This document shows positions 23,561 to 32,188 of a stretch of DNA of 64,000 bases, piece by piece; the first letter of the stretch is position 1; the number at the start of each line of letters is the position of its first letter. A model generated the notes under the pieces. The model worked only from the letters and a program-made list of their open reading frames with translations, did no database searches and was not told the DNA's origin. The stretch comes from Agarivorans sp. Alg241-V36 (GTDB taxonomy: Bacteria; Pseudomonadota; Gammaproteobacteria; Enterobacterales; Celerinatantimonadaceae). The translations under genes and the position numbers were made by a program. The stretch spans positions 91,168 to 155,167 of the forward strand of contig NZ_UNRE01000008.1 of assembly GCF_900537085.1 (NCBI RefSeq). The letters run 5' to 3'.

Positions 23561-24184
23561 ATGGAATCACAAATAGTTCAAGAAACTCAACAACCAATGA
23601 GTGAAGCGTGGCTTCAAGCCTTATCTCGTGTTTGCCCGCCAATGTCTTTACATAATCGCAATTGGTTTGAACAGATTATTCATAGCCAACTTAACGGGCA
23701 AGCGGAATTGCCCTATGGCCTGGGTTTAGATAACGCCAGTTATATGGACTTAAAGCGAGCCATTGCCAGCGACGATATAAGTAAACAAGAGTTGCTTTGG
23801 AAACAACCTTTTAAAGCTAGCCTTCGTAAACGCGCTCAAGTACTTGAAGAGGTTTTTGACTTGCGCATGCAGGAACGCAATGAGCTTAGTTCGCTGCTGT
23901 TTGCGCATTGTAACGACAAAGTGCCCTTTGCCTTTCAAATGGCCATTGTGGTGGCTACGGCGTGTTTATCTCAATCGCATCTTTGGCACAACCTCGGTTT
24001 ACGTAACCGCAGTGAATTAGGTGACTTGCTTAAGTACAACTTTCCTTTATTGCATCAGCAAAATACCAACAACATGCGTTGGAAACGTTTCTTCTACCGC
24101 CAACTTTGTCAGCAAGGTGGAGATTACGTTTGCAGAGCGCCTAGTTGCCAAGAGTGCTCGAGTTACAGTGAGTGCTTTGTATAA
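23561..24184 (+). CDS. nifQ: NifQ, molybdenum donor for FeMo-co
   Basis: 207 aa. The C-terminus carries the NifQ motif C-x4-C-x2-C-x5-C (CRAPSCQECSSYSEC), which holds the iron-sulfur cluster that binds molybdenum. The rest is helical and weakly conserved, as usual for NifQ. AGGAGG before the ATG is a strong ribosome binding site. It lies between the ferredoxin and modABC, so molybdenum delivery and uptake are encoded side by side. Confidence 0.9.
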   Translation: MESQIVQETQQPMSEAWLQALSRVCPPMSLHNRNWFEQIIHSQLNGQAELPYGLGLDNASYMDLKRAIASDDISKQELLWKQPFKASLRKRAQVLEEVFDLRMQERNELSSLLFAHCNDKVPFAFQMAIVVATACLSQSHLWHNLGLRNRSELGDLLKYNFPLLHQQNTNNMRWKRFFYRQLCQQGGDYVCRAPSCQECSSYSECFV

Positions 24185-24260
24185 GTGTGTTGTATAGGCG
24201 CTTTGTATACGCTCTTAAGCGTAGATTTCTAACATTATGAGTATGCTTACTGGAGTCGTA

Positions 24261-25049
24261 ATGATGAATTGTAAAAAGCTAAGCAAATGCACAACGGCAC
24301 TTTATTTAGCCTTTGTTGGAGCGTTTGCTAATGCTACAGAGGTACAAGTCGCCGTTGCCGCTAACTTCTACAAACCGATGTTGGCCATTGCTCAGATGTA
24401 TGAAGCTGATTCTCAACACAAAGTGTCTATATCTGTTGGCTCCACCGGAAAACTTTACGCTCAAATAGCCAATGGTGCGCCTTTTGATCTGTTTTATGCT
24501 GCTGATCAACTACGCCCAAGCAAACTTGTAGAATTGGGTTTAGCCGAGCCTAACAGCCAACAAACCTATGCCTTGGGCCGTTTAGTATTATGGTCGAAAC
24601 AAAGTAACTTGGTTGATAAAAATGGCGCTGTATTAAATTCCGAAAACTTTAACTACTTAGCGATTTGTAATCCTAAAACTGCACCCTACGGCGCTGCAGC
24701 GTTAAGCACTTTAACTAATATGACTTTGCTTGATTCCTTACAGAGCAAATTAGTAGAAGGTCAATCAGTGGGGCAAACATTTCAGCAAGTTAGCAGTGGT
24801 TCCGCCGAACTAGGGTTTGTAGCTCTGTCTCAAGTACTTAACGATGGCAAGTTAGAAAGTGGCTCGATGTGGCTAGTGCCAGACTCTTTTTATAAGCCAA
24901 TTAAGCAAGACCTTGTGCTATTAAACCGAGCTGCTAACAACCCAGCAGCAACATCGCTGATAGCGTTTATGAATACGCCGAAGGTTAACGCGCTTATTAA
25001 ACAGTTTGGCTATGGCTTGCCTGCACAAAGTGCTTTCAATAGGACTTAA
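24261..25049 (+). CDS. modA: Molybdate-binding periplasmic protein ModA
   Basis: 262 aa with a signal peptide at about residues 1-24 (cleavage after ANA). The mature start EVQVAVAANFYKPM and the SVGSTGKLYAQIANGAPFDLFYAAD segment are the ModA oxyanion-site pattern. Start 24261 has GGAG about seven bases upstream; the frame is open to an ATG at 24237, which I reject. modB follows two bases after the stop. I see no ModE palindrome and no sigma-54 element in the 76 bases upstream. Confidence 0.92.
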   Translation: MMNCKKLSKCTTALYLAFVGAFANATEVQVAVAANFYKPMLAIAQMYEADSQHKVSISVGSTGKLYAQIANGAPFDLFYAADQLRPSKLVELGLAEPNSQQTYALGRLVLWSKQSNLVDKNGAVLNSENFNYLAICNPKTAPYGAAALSTLTNMTLLDSLQSKLVEGQSVGQTFQQVSSGSAELGFVALSQVLNDGKLESGSMWLVPDSFYKPIKQDLVLLNRAANNPAATSLIAFMNTPKVNALIKQFGYGLPAQSAFNRT

Positions 25050-25051
25050 CT

Positions 25052-25732
25052 ATGCCCGAGATAACGGTAGTGTTTTTAACCCTAAAACTGGCATTGGTGG
25101 TTACTGCTATTTTGTTGCTAATTGCTACGCCTTTGGCCTGGTGGCTGTCGCAATCTACATCTGTATTAAAGCCTTATGTAAGCGCTATATGCACCTTGCC
25201 CTTAGTATTGCCTCCGACGGTGTTAGGCTTCTATCTGTTGTTAATATTGGGGCCAAATGGCCCTTTGGGCGAGTTAGCAAACTACCTTGGCATAAAAAGT
25301 TTACCGTTTTCTTTTAGCGGTATTGTGATTGCCTGTGTAGTCCATACTTTGCCCTTTGTGGTTCAGCCAATACAAAACGCCTTTGAAGCCATTGGCCGTA
25401 AACCCTTAGAAGTAGCCAGCACCTTACGCGCTAACTCAGTGCAAACTTTTTGGCGAGTGGTATTCCCGCTAGCACGCCCCGGTTTTTTTACTGCAGCTGT
25501 GATGGGGTTTTGTCACACCATCGGAGAGTTTGGAGTGGTGCTAATGATAGGAGGCAACATAGCAGGAAAAACTCGGGTTATGTCTATAGAAATATACAAT
25601 CACGTAGAAGCAATGGAGTACCGAGAAGCACATTGGTTAGCGGGTTGCTTGGTATTGTTTTCGTTTGTGTCTTTGTTGCTTATTCATGCCGTGAACGAGC
25701 GATACAAGGGAAGGGTATTAGCATGTGTTTAA
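25052..25732 (+). CDS. modB: Molybdate ABC transporter permease ModB
   Basis: 226 aa with about five membrane helices. The ABC-contact EAA-like loop is visible as EVASTLRANSVQTFWRVVFPLARPG (about residues 115-139). TIGEFGVVLMIGGNIAGKTRVMS is typical of ModB/CysT-type permeases. Forms the channel with ModC. Its last ten bases overlap the modC start. Confidence 0.93.
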   Translation: MPEITVVFLTLKLALVVTAILLLIATPLAWWLSQSTSVLKPYVSAICTLPLVLPPTVLGFYLLLILGPNGPLGELANYLGIKSLPFSFSGIVIACVVHTLPFVVQPIQNAFEAIGRKPLEVASTLRANSVQTFWRVVFPLARPGFFTAAVMGFCHTIGEFGVVLMIGGNIAGKTRVMSIEIYNHVEAMEYREAHWLAGCLVLFSFVSLLLIHAVNERYKGRVLACV

Positions 25733-26430
25733 AGCTTAAGATAAAAGCCCTACGTGGCGATTTTTACTTAGATGTTGATCTTGAATTAGCCAGTACCGGA
25801 GTAAGCGCTTTGTTTGGTGCATCTGGCTCTGGGAAAAGCTCTTGTTTGCGCGCTATTGCAGGCCTTGATAGTTTGCCAAATACCCTTATAAGTTTTAACC
25901 AAGAAGTTTGGCAGGATACTCAAGAAGGGCTCTGGCTAGCGCCACATAAACGTGACATTGGTTACGTATTTCAAGATGCCAGCTTATTTCCCCACTTAAG
26001 TGTTAAACAAAATCTGTTGTTTTCTGGTCAGCTCAACAAGCAAGAGCAATCTGAGTCCTTAACAGAAGTGTGCATGCTGTTAGATATACAGCATTTAATT
26101 AATCGTATGCCTGGCACTTTATCGGGTGGCGAGCGCCAGCGTGTTGCCATCGCCAGAGCTTTGCTTAGTAAACCTAAGCTCTTGTTAATGGATGAACCTT
26201 TATCAGCCTTAGATGACAAACTAAAACAAGAAATCATCCCTTACCTTGAGCAACTACATCAACACTTATCAATACCCATTGTCTACGTAAGCCATGACAT
26301 TAACGAAGTAAAACGCCTAGCTGACACCATGATTGTTTTAGAAAAAGGCCAAGTAGTGAGCCAAACAAGCCTAAGCCAAAACCAAAACATAGCGCCTATT
26401 ACCGCTAAGCCTTATCTAAAAGCAGTGTAA
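25723..26430 (+). CDS. modC: Molybdate ABC transporter ATPase ModC (short form)
   Basis: 235 aa. Walker A GASGSGKSS (about residues 29-37), signature LSGGERQRVAIARAL (about 128-142), Walker B LLLMDEPLSALD. It stops soon after the ATPase core, whereas typical ModC (about 350 aa) adds a C-terminal molybdate-binding TOBE domain, so feedback gating by molybdate may be absent. The ATG at 25723 overlaps the end of modB; the frame is open further upstream inside modB. Confidence 0.9.
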   Translation: MCLKLKIKALRGDFYLDVDLELASTGVSALFGASGSGKSSCLRAIAGLDSLPNTLISFNQEVWQDTQEGLWLAPHKRDIGYVFQDASLFPHLSVKQNLLFSGQLNKQEQSESLTEVCMLLDIQHLINRMPGTLSGGERQRVAIARALLSKPKLLLMDEPLSALDDKLKQEIIPYLEQLHQHLSIPIVYVSHDINEVKRLADTMIVLEKGQVVSQTSLSQNQNIAPITAKPYLKAV

Positions 26431-26431
26431 A

Positions 26432-26457
26432 AGGCCAATGCGAGTTTGCATTGGCCT
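26432..26457. terminator. Bidirectional terminator between modC and the RND pump gene
   Basis: Perfect ten-base arms AGGCCAATGC and GCATTGGCCT with a six-base loop, between convergent genes. No long T run on the plus strand. Confidence 0.7.
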
Positions 26458-26465
26458 AATACTGT

Positions 26466-29400
26466 TTATGAGCTTTTGCTTGCTTGTTCCGTGGCTATTT
26501 CTTGTTCCAGTAGTTGGGTGGTATGTCCCGGGGAATGAGTGGAGCGCGCCAGTAGTTGGTACATTGCGGGAATAACTAACAAGCTAATTACCGACGCAAA
26601 GGCCATACCGAACAGCACTACAGTTCCTACCGATATTCGACTTTCTGAGCCAGCGCCACTAGAAACAATTAAGGGTACAGCTCCGGCTACCGTGGTAAAT
26701 GCTGTCATCATAATAGGCCTTAGTCGCCTTGATGCTGCTTCTAGAATGGCTTGATTAAACTCGATACCGCGATCGCGCAGTTGGTTAGCATACTCAACAA
26801 TCAAAATACCATTTTTGGTTACCATACCAATTAACATGATCATGGCGATTTGGCTGTAAATATTTAAGCTTTCGCCCATCAAATACATGCCTGCCAGACC
26901 ACCAAACACGCCCATAGGAACTGTTAGCATTACAATCATTGGATTAATAAAGCTTTCAAACTGAGCGGCCAGCACTAAGTAGGCGACTAACAAAGCAAGC
27001 AGGAAGATGATAGCGGTGCTGCTTTGATTTTCTTTGTAGTCTTTAGACTCTCCGCTGTAGTTAATACTGATATCGCTGGGCAAGGTGTCTTTTGCTAGCA
27101 GCTCTAAGTGATCAAGTGCGTCACCCAGTGTATAACCTTGATTAAAGCTGCCTGATAAAGTGACTGCTCGCTGTTTGTTTAAGCGACTAAGGCGACTTGC
27201 AGAAGCAATTTCTTGAATGTTGGTAACACTGTCTAGGGTAATCAAATCGCCCTTAGCGGTGCGTAAGTAAATTTTGCTAAGGTCGGTGGCACTGTTAAAA
27301 CCTTCCTCACCGCCACGAATATAAACATCATACTCTTCACCGCGATCTACAAAGGTAGTTTCACTGCGACCACCAAGCATGATCTCTAAGGTATCGGAGA
27401 TTTCGCTAACACTTAATCCCAGCTCGGCAGCTCGCTGCCTATCAATATTAACAATGAGTTCCGGTGTTTTTTCCGAGTAGTTAATATCTAAGGCGGTGAT
27501 GCTAGGGTGTTGCTCGGCTTTCTCCATAATCACTTGTCCCCAGTGATTCAACTCCGAGAAGCTAGAACCTGCAAGCACAAACTGAATGGGATCGTCAGAT
27601 TTACCTCTAAAGCCCGGTTGCCGTGGTCGAATAGAAATGTCGGCAATATTTCCTAAGGTTTTACGCAATAAGGCTACAACGTCTGCGGCATTCTCCTCAC
27701 GATCTGCCCAGTCTTCTAATTGCACAATGATAAACGCGGTGTTATCACCGGCTCGGCCACCAAAAGCAGGGGTTTGCATGTTAAATGACTTGATCAAACC
27801 CTCGCCGACTAAAGGCATAATTTGCTGCTCAACATTGTCCATGTTGGTAGTCATTCTGTCGTAGCTGGTGCCTTCAGCCCCCTTAATCATGATCAACACT
27901 ACGCCTCGGTCTTCTACCGGTGCTAGCTGAGAAGGGATAGCCTGGATTAGCCCAACACTGCCAATAACACAGAGAATAATCGCTGTTGGTGCAGCAGTTC
28001 GGGTATTCATTATTTTTGTTAGTAAAGCTTGATAGGCAGGAATTAGCTTGGCAAATAGCTTATCCATTAGCTGACTAACTCGGCTAGGGCGCGAATTAAG
28101 GCTTAGCAGCTTACTCCCAAGCACCGGGGTTAAGGTGAGCGCAATCAGTGATGACAAAATAACGGCCACAGATAGCAGCACCGAGAACTCGGTAAACATT
28201 TTACCTACCATGCCATCCATATAGGCGATGGGCAAAAACACCATTACCAATACCAATGTGGTTGCTATCACCGCAAAACCGACTTCTCGGGTGCCGCGAT
28301 AAGCCGCAAGCAAGGGCGGTGTACCTTTTTCTATGTGATGGTAGATGTTTTCCACCACCACAATGGCATCATCGACCACTAATCCAATGGCCAAGATAAG
28401 TGCCATTAAGGTGATTAAGTTGATTGAGAAACCAAAACTTTGCGCAGCAATAAACGCAGCGATAAGTGAAACCGGCACCGTAATAGCGGGGATAATGGTG
28501 ATTTTTGCTTGGCCTAAAAATATGTATAACACTATCACCACCAAGCCGCCGGTGATCATTAAGGTTTGATAAACCTCATCAATGGCTTGCTCGATAAATA
28601 CCGTTGAGTCGTAGTCGACTTTTAGCTCGGTTCCGTCTGGCATAAAACTTTGTAAGCGGTCGACTTCTTGAGTTACTTTGGTAGCTACATCTAGCGGGTT
28701 TGCATCTAACTGAGTAACAATACCTAGGCTTAGGTTTAAAATACCGTCACTTTTAAAGGTAGAGTTTTCGTTTTCAGCACCAACAAAAACGTCGGCAACA
28801 TCTTTTAGGTAAACGTGAGTACCGTCACCGCTGGTGCGAACTCGTAAGTATTCAAAGTCTTCTGGTTCTGCGTATAAACGCTCGGTGCGAACTGGCATTA
28901 CGGTGGTGTCATTTCTAATTTCACCACCGGGTAATTCTAAGTTCTCTTGTTTTAAAGCCGTTACAATGTCGCTTGGCGTAACCTGCCTTCCTGCCATTAG
29001 TGTTGGATTAAGCTTTACGTACATAACCTTGTACAAAGCACCAGTGAGTTCAATTGAACTTACACCGCTAATCAGGTTAAACCGGTCAATCAATACGCGT
29101 TCTGCGTAATCGGTGAGCTCGGTTCTATCCATTTTGCTAGAGTTTAGATTGATGTAGATTGACGCTTCACCAGAACCGTTATCTTTTGAAACTACCGGGT
29201 CGGTAATGTCGTCAGGTAAGCTTCGTTTGGCACGTTCAACTGCATCACGTACATCGCTTACGCCTTCTGTTAGCGGCCAACCAAGAAGAAAGGTTACCGT
29301 TACACGCGACATACCATTACGCGAAACCGAATCTATTTGGTCTATTCCGCTAATTCCCGATAACTGATCTTCTATCACCGAGGTTATTTGGCTATCAATA

Positions 29401-29573
29401 ATACTGGCCGAAACGCCTTCATAACGTGTTGAAATAGTAACAACTGGGTTTTCGACATCGGGCATTTCCCTTACCGCTAGCTGGCTAAATGACACTAAGC
29501 CAAATACACAAAGCAGCAAACTTAAAACTATGGCAACAACTGGGCGTTTAACCGAGACATCAGAGAGCAACAT
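26466..29573 (-). CDS. RND efflux pump inner-membrane transporter (HAE1 type)
   Basis: 1035 aa, the full length of AcrB/MexB-type pumps. The N-terminus (SVKRPVVAIVLSLLLCVFGLVSF) is the first membrane helix. The proton-relay aspartate pair is seen in helix 4 (GLVVDDAIVVVEN, near residue 400). Two large periplasmic loops and 12 membrane segments are arranged as expected. Such pumps export drugs, bile salts or other amphiphiles by proton antiport. It overlaps the adaptor gene stop by one base. No outer-membrane partner is encoded nearby. Confidence 0.92.
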   Translation of the reverse strand: MLLSDVSVKRPVVAIVLSLLLCVFGLVSFSQLAVREMPDVENPVVTISTRYEGVSASIIDSQITSVIEDQLSGISGIDQIDSVSRNGMSRVTVTFLLGWPLTEGVSDVRDAVERAKRSLPDDITDPVVSKDNGSGEASIYINLNSSKMDRTELTDYAERVLIDRFNLISGVSSIELTGALYKVMYVKLNPTLMAGRQVTPSDIVTALKQENLELPGGEIRNDTTVMPVRTERLYAEPEDFEYLRVRTSGDGTHVYLKDVADVFVGAENENSTFKSDGILNLSLGIVTQLDANPLDVATKVTQEVDRLQSFMPDGTELKVDYDSTVFIEQAIDEVYQTLMITGGLVVIVLYIFLGQAKITIIPAITVPVSLIAAFIAAQSFGFSINLITLMALILAIGLVVDDAIVVVENIYHHIEKGTPPLLAAYRGTREVGFAVIATTLVLVMVFLPIAYMDGMVGKMFTEFSVLLSVAVILSSLIALTLTPVLGSKLLSLNSRPSRVSQLMDKLFAKLIPAYQALLTKIMNTRTAAPTAIILCVIGSVGLIQAIPSQLAPVEDRGVVLIMIKGAEGTSYDRMTTNMDNVEQQIMPLVGEGLIKSFNMQTPAFGGRAGDNTAFIIVQLEDWADREENAADVVALLRKTLGNIADISIRPRQPGFRGKSDDPIQFVLAGSSFSELNHWGQVIMEKAEQHPSITALDINYSEKTPELIVNIDRQRAAELGLSVSEISDTLEIMLGGRSETTFVDRGEEYDVYIRGGEEGFNSATDLSKIYLRTAKGDLITLDSVTNIQEIASASRLSRLNKQRAVTLSGSFNQGYTLGDALDHLELLAKDTLPSDISINYSGESKDYKENQSSTAIIFLLALLVAYLVLAAQFESFINPMIVMLTVPMGVFGGLAGMYLMGESLNIYSQIAMIMLIGMVTKNGILIVEYANQLRDRGIEFNQAILEAASRRLRPIMMTAFTTVAGAVPLIVSSGAGSESRISVGTVVLFGMAFASVISLLVIPAMYQLLARSTHSPGHTTQLLEQEIATEQASKSS

Positions 29574-30673
29574 TAAATCTGCTCCTGATCTTTAGCCGAT
29601 GACGACTCTTGAGCTTGAGAGTTTGCGAGTTGCGAAGACACATCTTTTACATTGGCGCCATCTCGAATATTGACTAAACCTTGCACCACGATGTTGTCGT
29701 TAAGGGCTAAACCATGCTCAATAAGGGCAAAATTATTTATTCGCGCGCCAAGCTGTACCTCAGTGCGATGGGCCACTTGCTGGTTGTCTACTACATAAAC
29801 GTACCTTTTGGTGCCAGAGTATTCTATGGCTTGCACTGGGATCATTGCCTGGGTAGTTGGCGGCAAGGTGAGGGTGGTACGCATCATCATGCCGGGTTTT
29901 AACAGCTTGTCAGGGTTGTCGAAATTAACTCTTACTTTTAGGTTTAGGGTATCCCTGTCTACTCGGGGATCGATAACATCGATAGAGCCGTTAAATTGAT
30001 GTTTAGGCCAAGCTGGAGTGGTCGCTTTTATTGCCATTCCTTTACTTAACAGCGATAGATACTGATCAGGAACATTTAAATCAAGCTCTAAGGTGTCTAG
30101 GTTATCGAGGTTTAACAAAGCTTGATTAGCAGTAATTAATTCGCCTTTGCTTATGTCGACTAAACCAATTACACCGTTAAACGGCGCTTTTAGGTGGTGG
30201 TCGTCAAGATTTGATTGAGCAGACAGTAATCTTGCTTCTGCGATAGCAACACTAGCTAATTGCGCATCGAAACTAGTTTGCGATACCGCTTTACGTTTTA
30301 GCAGTTGTTCGAACTCGTTAAGCTTACGTTTCTCATCTTCTAAATAAGCTTCGGCTTCGGCGACCATTGCTCGAGCTTTTACGTCATTTAACTTAAGCAG
30401 CTGTTGGCCAGATTTAACCTCTTGATTAGAGCCAACCTTTATCTGTTCTATTTTACCGGTAACTTCGGCGGCAATATGCACAGACTGCTTAGCATCAAGA
30501 GTGGCAATTAAGCTCAATTTTTGAGAAAGAGAATGCTGCTGAACTGACTCGGTAGTCACCAGTGTTGGCGCAGAGCGGCGAGGCGAGTCCTTATTGTCTG
30601 CTTGCAGATTAAAGTAAACAAAGGCAAGTAAACTAACAATTAACACCGGAGGCAAAACAAAACGTAAATACAT
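29573..30673 (-). CDS. RND efflux periplasmic adaptor (membrane fusion protein)
   Basis: 366 aa. An N-terminal membrane anchor (residues 4-23) is followed by a biotinyl-lipoyl-like domain (SVHIAAEVTGKIEQIKVGSNQEVKSGQQLLKL), a coiled-coil hairpin (about 105-160), a second lipoyl half (LKAPFNGVIGLVDISKGE), and beta-barrel and membrane-proximal domains. It links the inner-membrane pump to an outer-membrane channel. First gene of a two-gene operon. Confidence 0.9.
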   Translation of the reverse strand: MYLRFVLPPVLIVSLLAFVYFNLQADNKDSPRRSAPTLVTTESVQQHSLSQKLSLIATLDAKQSVHIAAEVTGKIEQIKVGSNQEVKSGQQLLKLNDVKARAMVAEAEAYLEDEKRKLNEFEQLLKRKAVSQTSFDAQLASVAIAEARLLSAQSNLDDHHLKAPFNGVIGLVDISKGELITANQALLNLDNLDTLELDLNVPDQYLSLLSKGMAIKATTPAWPKHQFNGSIDVIDPRVDRDTLNLKVRVNFDNPDKLLKPGMMMRTTLTLPPTTQAMIPVQAIEYSGTKRYVYVVDNQQVAHRTEVQLGARINNFALIEHGLALNDNIVVQGLVNIRDGANVKDVSSQLANSQAQESSSAKDQEQI

Positions 30674-30874
30674 GACAGCCTATAAAACGTAAATTAGGAG
30701 CCTTATTTTAACGTGTACTTGTTTCATTAGGCGTAAACCAAGTGTAAAGAAATGCAAAGCTTTTACTGAAATTAAGGTTTTCAATCAATGTACAGACAAT
30801 AGACATCTACGCTAAGGATATACGTATTTTGATCGATGCAGAAAATATGGGGAGAATTTTAGAAGCTGAAAGTT

Positions 30875-30951
30875 TGGTATTCGCGAGTGGATTTGAACCA
30901 CCGACCCCTACCATGTCAAGGTAGTGCTCTAACCAACTGAGCTACGCGAAT
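30875..30951 (-). tRNA. tRNA-Val (GAC)
   Basis: 77 bases including encoded CCA. Acceptor arms ATTCGCG/CGCGAAT, anticodon loop TTGACAT with anticodon GAC, T arm GTGGTTCAAATCCAC, D arm GCTCAGTTGGTTAGAGC. Confidence 0.95.
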
Positions 30952-30966
30952 ATAGTTTTAAATTTT

Positions 30967-31043
30967 TGGTACAACCGAGTGGATTCGAACCACCGACCCC
31001 CACCATGTCAAGGTGGTGCTCTAACCAACTGAGCTACGGTTGT
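30967..31043 (-). tRNA. tRNA-Val (GAC), second copy
   Basis: 77 bases with encoded CCA. Acceptor arms ACAACCG/CGGTTGT, anticodon GAC, T arm GTGGTTCGAATCCAC. It lies 15 bases upstream of the other copy and was probably co-transcribed with it. The acceptor stems differ while the core is almost identical. Confidence 0.95.
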
Positions 31044-31195
31044 ATTATTAGGTTTTACCCTACGCAGCGAAAGGTACTGTAACTCTAAGCGGTCGTCAAC
31101 CGCTGTTAAAGAATATGAGAGTTGTATGCTCAATGATTAAGCAGTACTGGGTGACGTGCAAGAGTGAACTTGAATGTGGACTGTTTCTCTAAAGC

Positions 31196-32188
31196 TTATT
31201 TACAGCTTTCTATAATCAATTTCCATTGCGTTACGTGTTGTCGATTTGCCTGTTTAAATTCAACATGAATGGCGTGGGCACGCTCTAATAGCACGGGATG
31301 GGATTGTTGCATTAGCGGTGACAGAGAAGGCAACACTAAGCCGGCACTCTGGTCTAACTCTGCCAGATAATCTTGAACTTTTACCGTATAAACTTTGCTT
31401 AGTATGTTCTGCAGTATTTGATATTTCTCTTCACTCTCATGACAACTAAACTGACGAGACGCTAAAGCGGCAGCAACCTGACTAAGCCAAGCGCTTGTTG
31501 CGTTTAACTCTTGCAGCAAAGCAACAATGCTTGCTCCTTTCTGCAGCCTTTCACTTAAGCTTAATAACTGTTCTTTATCAATGGTGTTACTTACATTTAG
31601 CTGTTTATGAATATGGCTTAATTCCTGTAGGTTTAACGCTAACGCGCGATAAGCAGAGAGGGGGTTAACACTTAGCCTTTGTAGGCTAATCCACAAGTGT
31701 CTTAGACTTTGCTCATTGAGCAAGTAGTTATGCCAATACACATCAATTGCGGCTAACTTAGTTTTTAGAATATGCGCAAGAGAGAGCCTTAACTCCGGTT
31801 TAAGCTGAAGATCGTTTAAGCAAGTTTGTAGTCCACCAATAAATTCGGAGTGCCACACTAAGCGGTAATCTGCGCTGGCATGTTTACCTAGGCTTGAACT
31901 TTTCTCAAATACCAATTGGTCTAAACCACAAGATTTTAGCGCTAAGCTGTCTAGCAGCGAAAGTGTTAGCTCGGGCTCTACTTGTAAACCGTCTCGCCAA
32001 GAAATAGTAGGAAGGGTTGGAGTATGGTTTGGCGCTTCTATGGATATTGAAAGCACACGGTTTAGCCGTGTGCTGTAGTCTAGAAATAGCCGCTCACTAG
32101 GTGGCTTAAGCCAATGCAACACACCATAAGCACCTGCTGTTATGCTGGACAATATAAACAGGTATAGGGTGAGTTGCTTTTTACTCAT
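31196..32188 (-). CDS. DUF3080 family protein
   Basis: 330 aa. N-terminal membrane anchor or signal (residues 6-25), then a helical periplasmic domain. Its opening (LFLDYSTRLNRVLSI) and its position after a norM-like gene match DUF3080 proteins of marine gammaproteobacteria. No enzymatic motif is visible and the role is unknown. It overlaps the MATE gene by four bases, so the two form an operon. Confidence 0.65.
   Translation of the reverse strand: MSKKQLTLYLFILSSITAGAYGVLHWLKPPSERLFLDYSTRLNRVLSISIEAPNHTPTLPTISWRDGLQVEPELTLSLLDSLALKSCGLDQLVFEKSSSLGKHASADYRLVWHSEFIGGLQTCLNDLQLKPELRLSLAHILKTKLAAIDVYWHNYLLNEQSLRHLWISLQRLSVNPLSAYRALALNLQELSHIHKQLNVSNTIDKEQLLSLSERLQKGASIVALLQELNATSAWLSQVAAALASRQFSCHESEEKYQILQNILSKVYTVKVQDYLAELDQSAGLVLPSLSPLMQQSHPVLLERAHAIHVEFKQANRQHVTQWKLIIESCK

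Noticed and set aside
24185-24260. ModE operator or sigma-54 promoter ahead of modA
   Set aside because: Repeated TTGTATA words are present, but there is no ModE palindrome and no GG-N10-GC element.
30674-30874. Possible regulator-binding region upstream of the RND adaptor
   Set aside because: No clear palindrome or promoter that I could support, and no TetR or MerR gene nearby.
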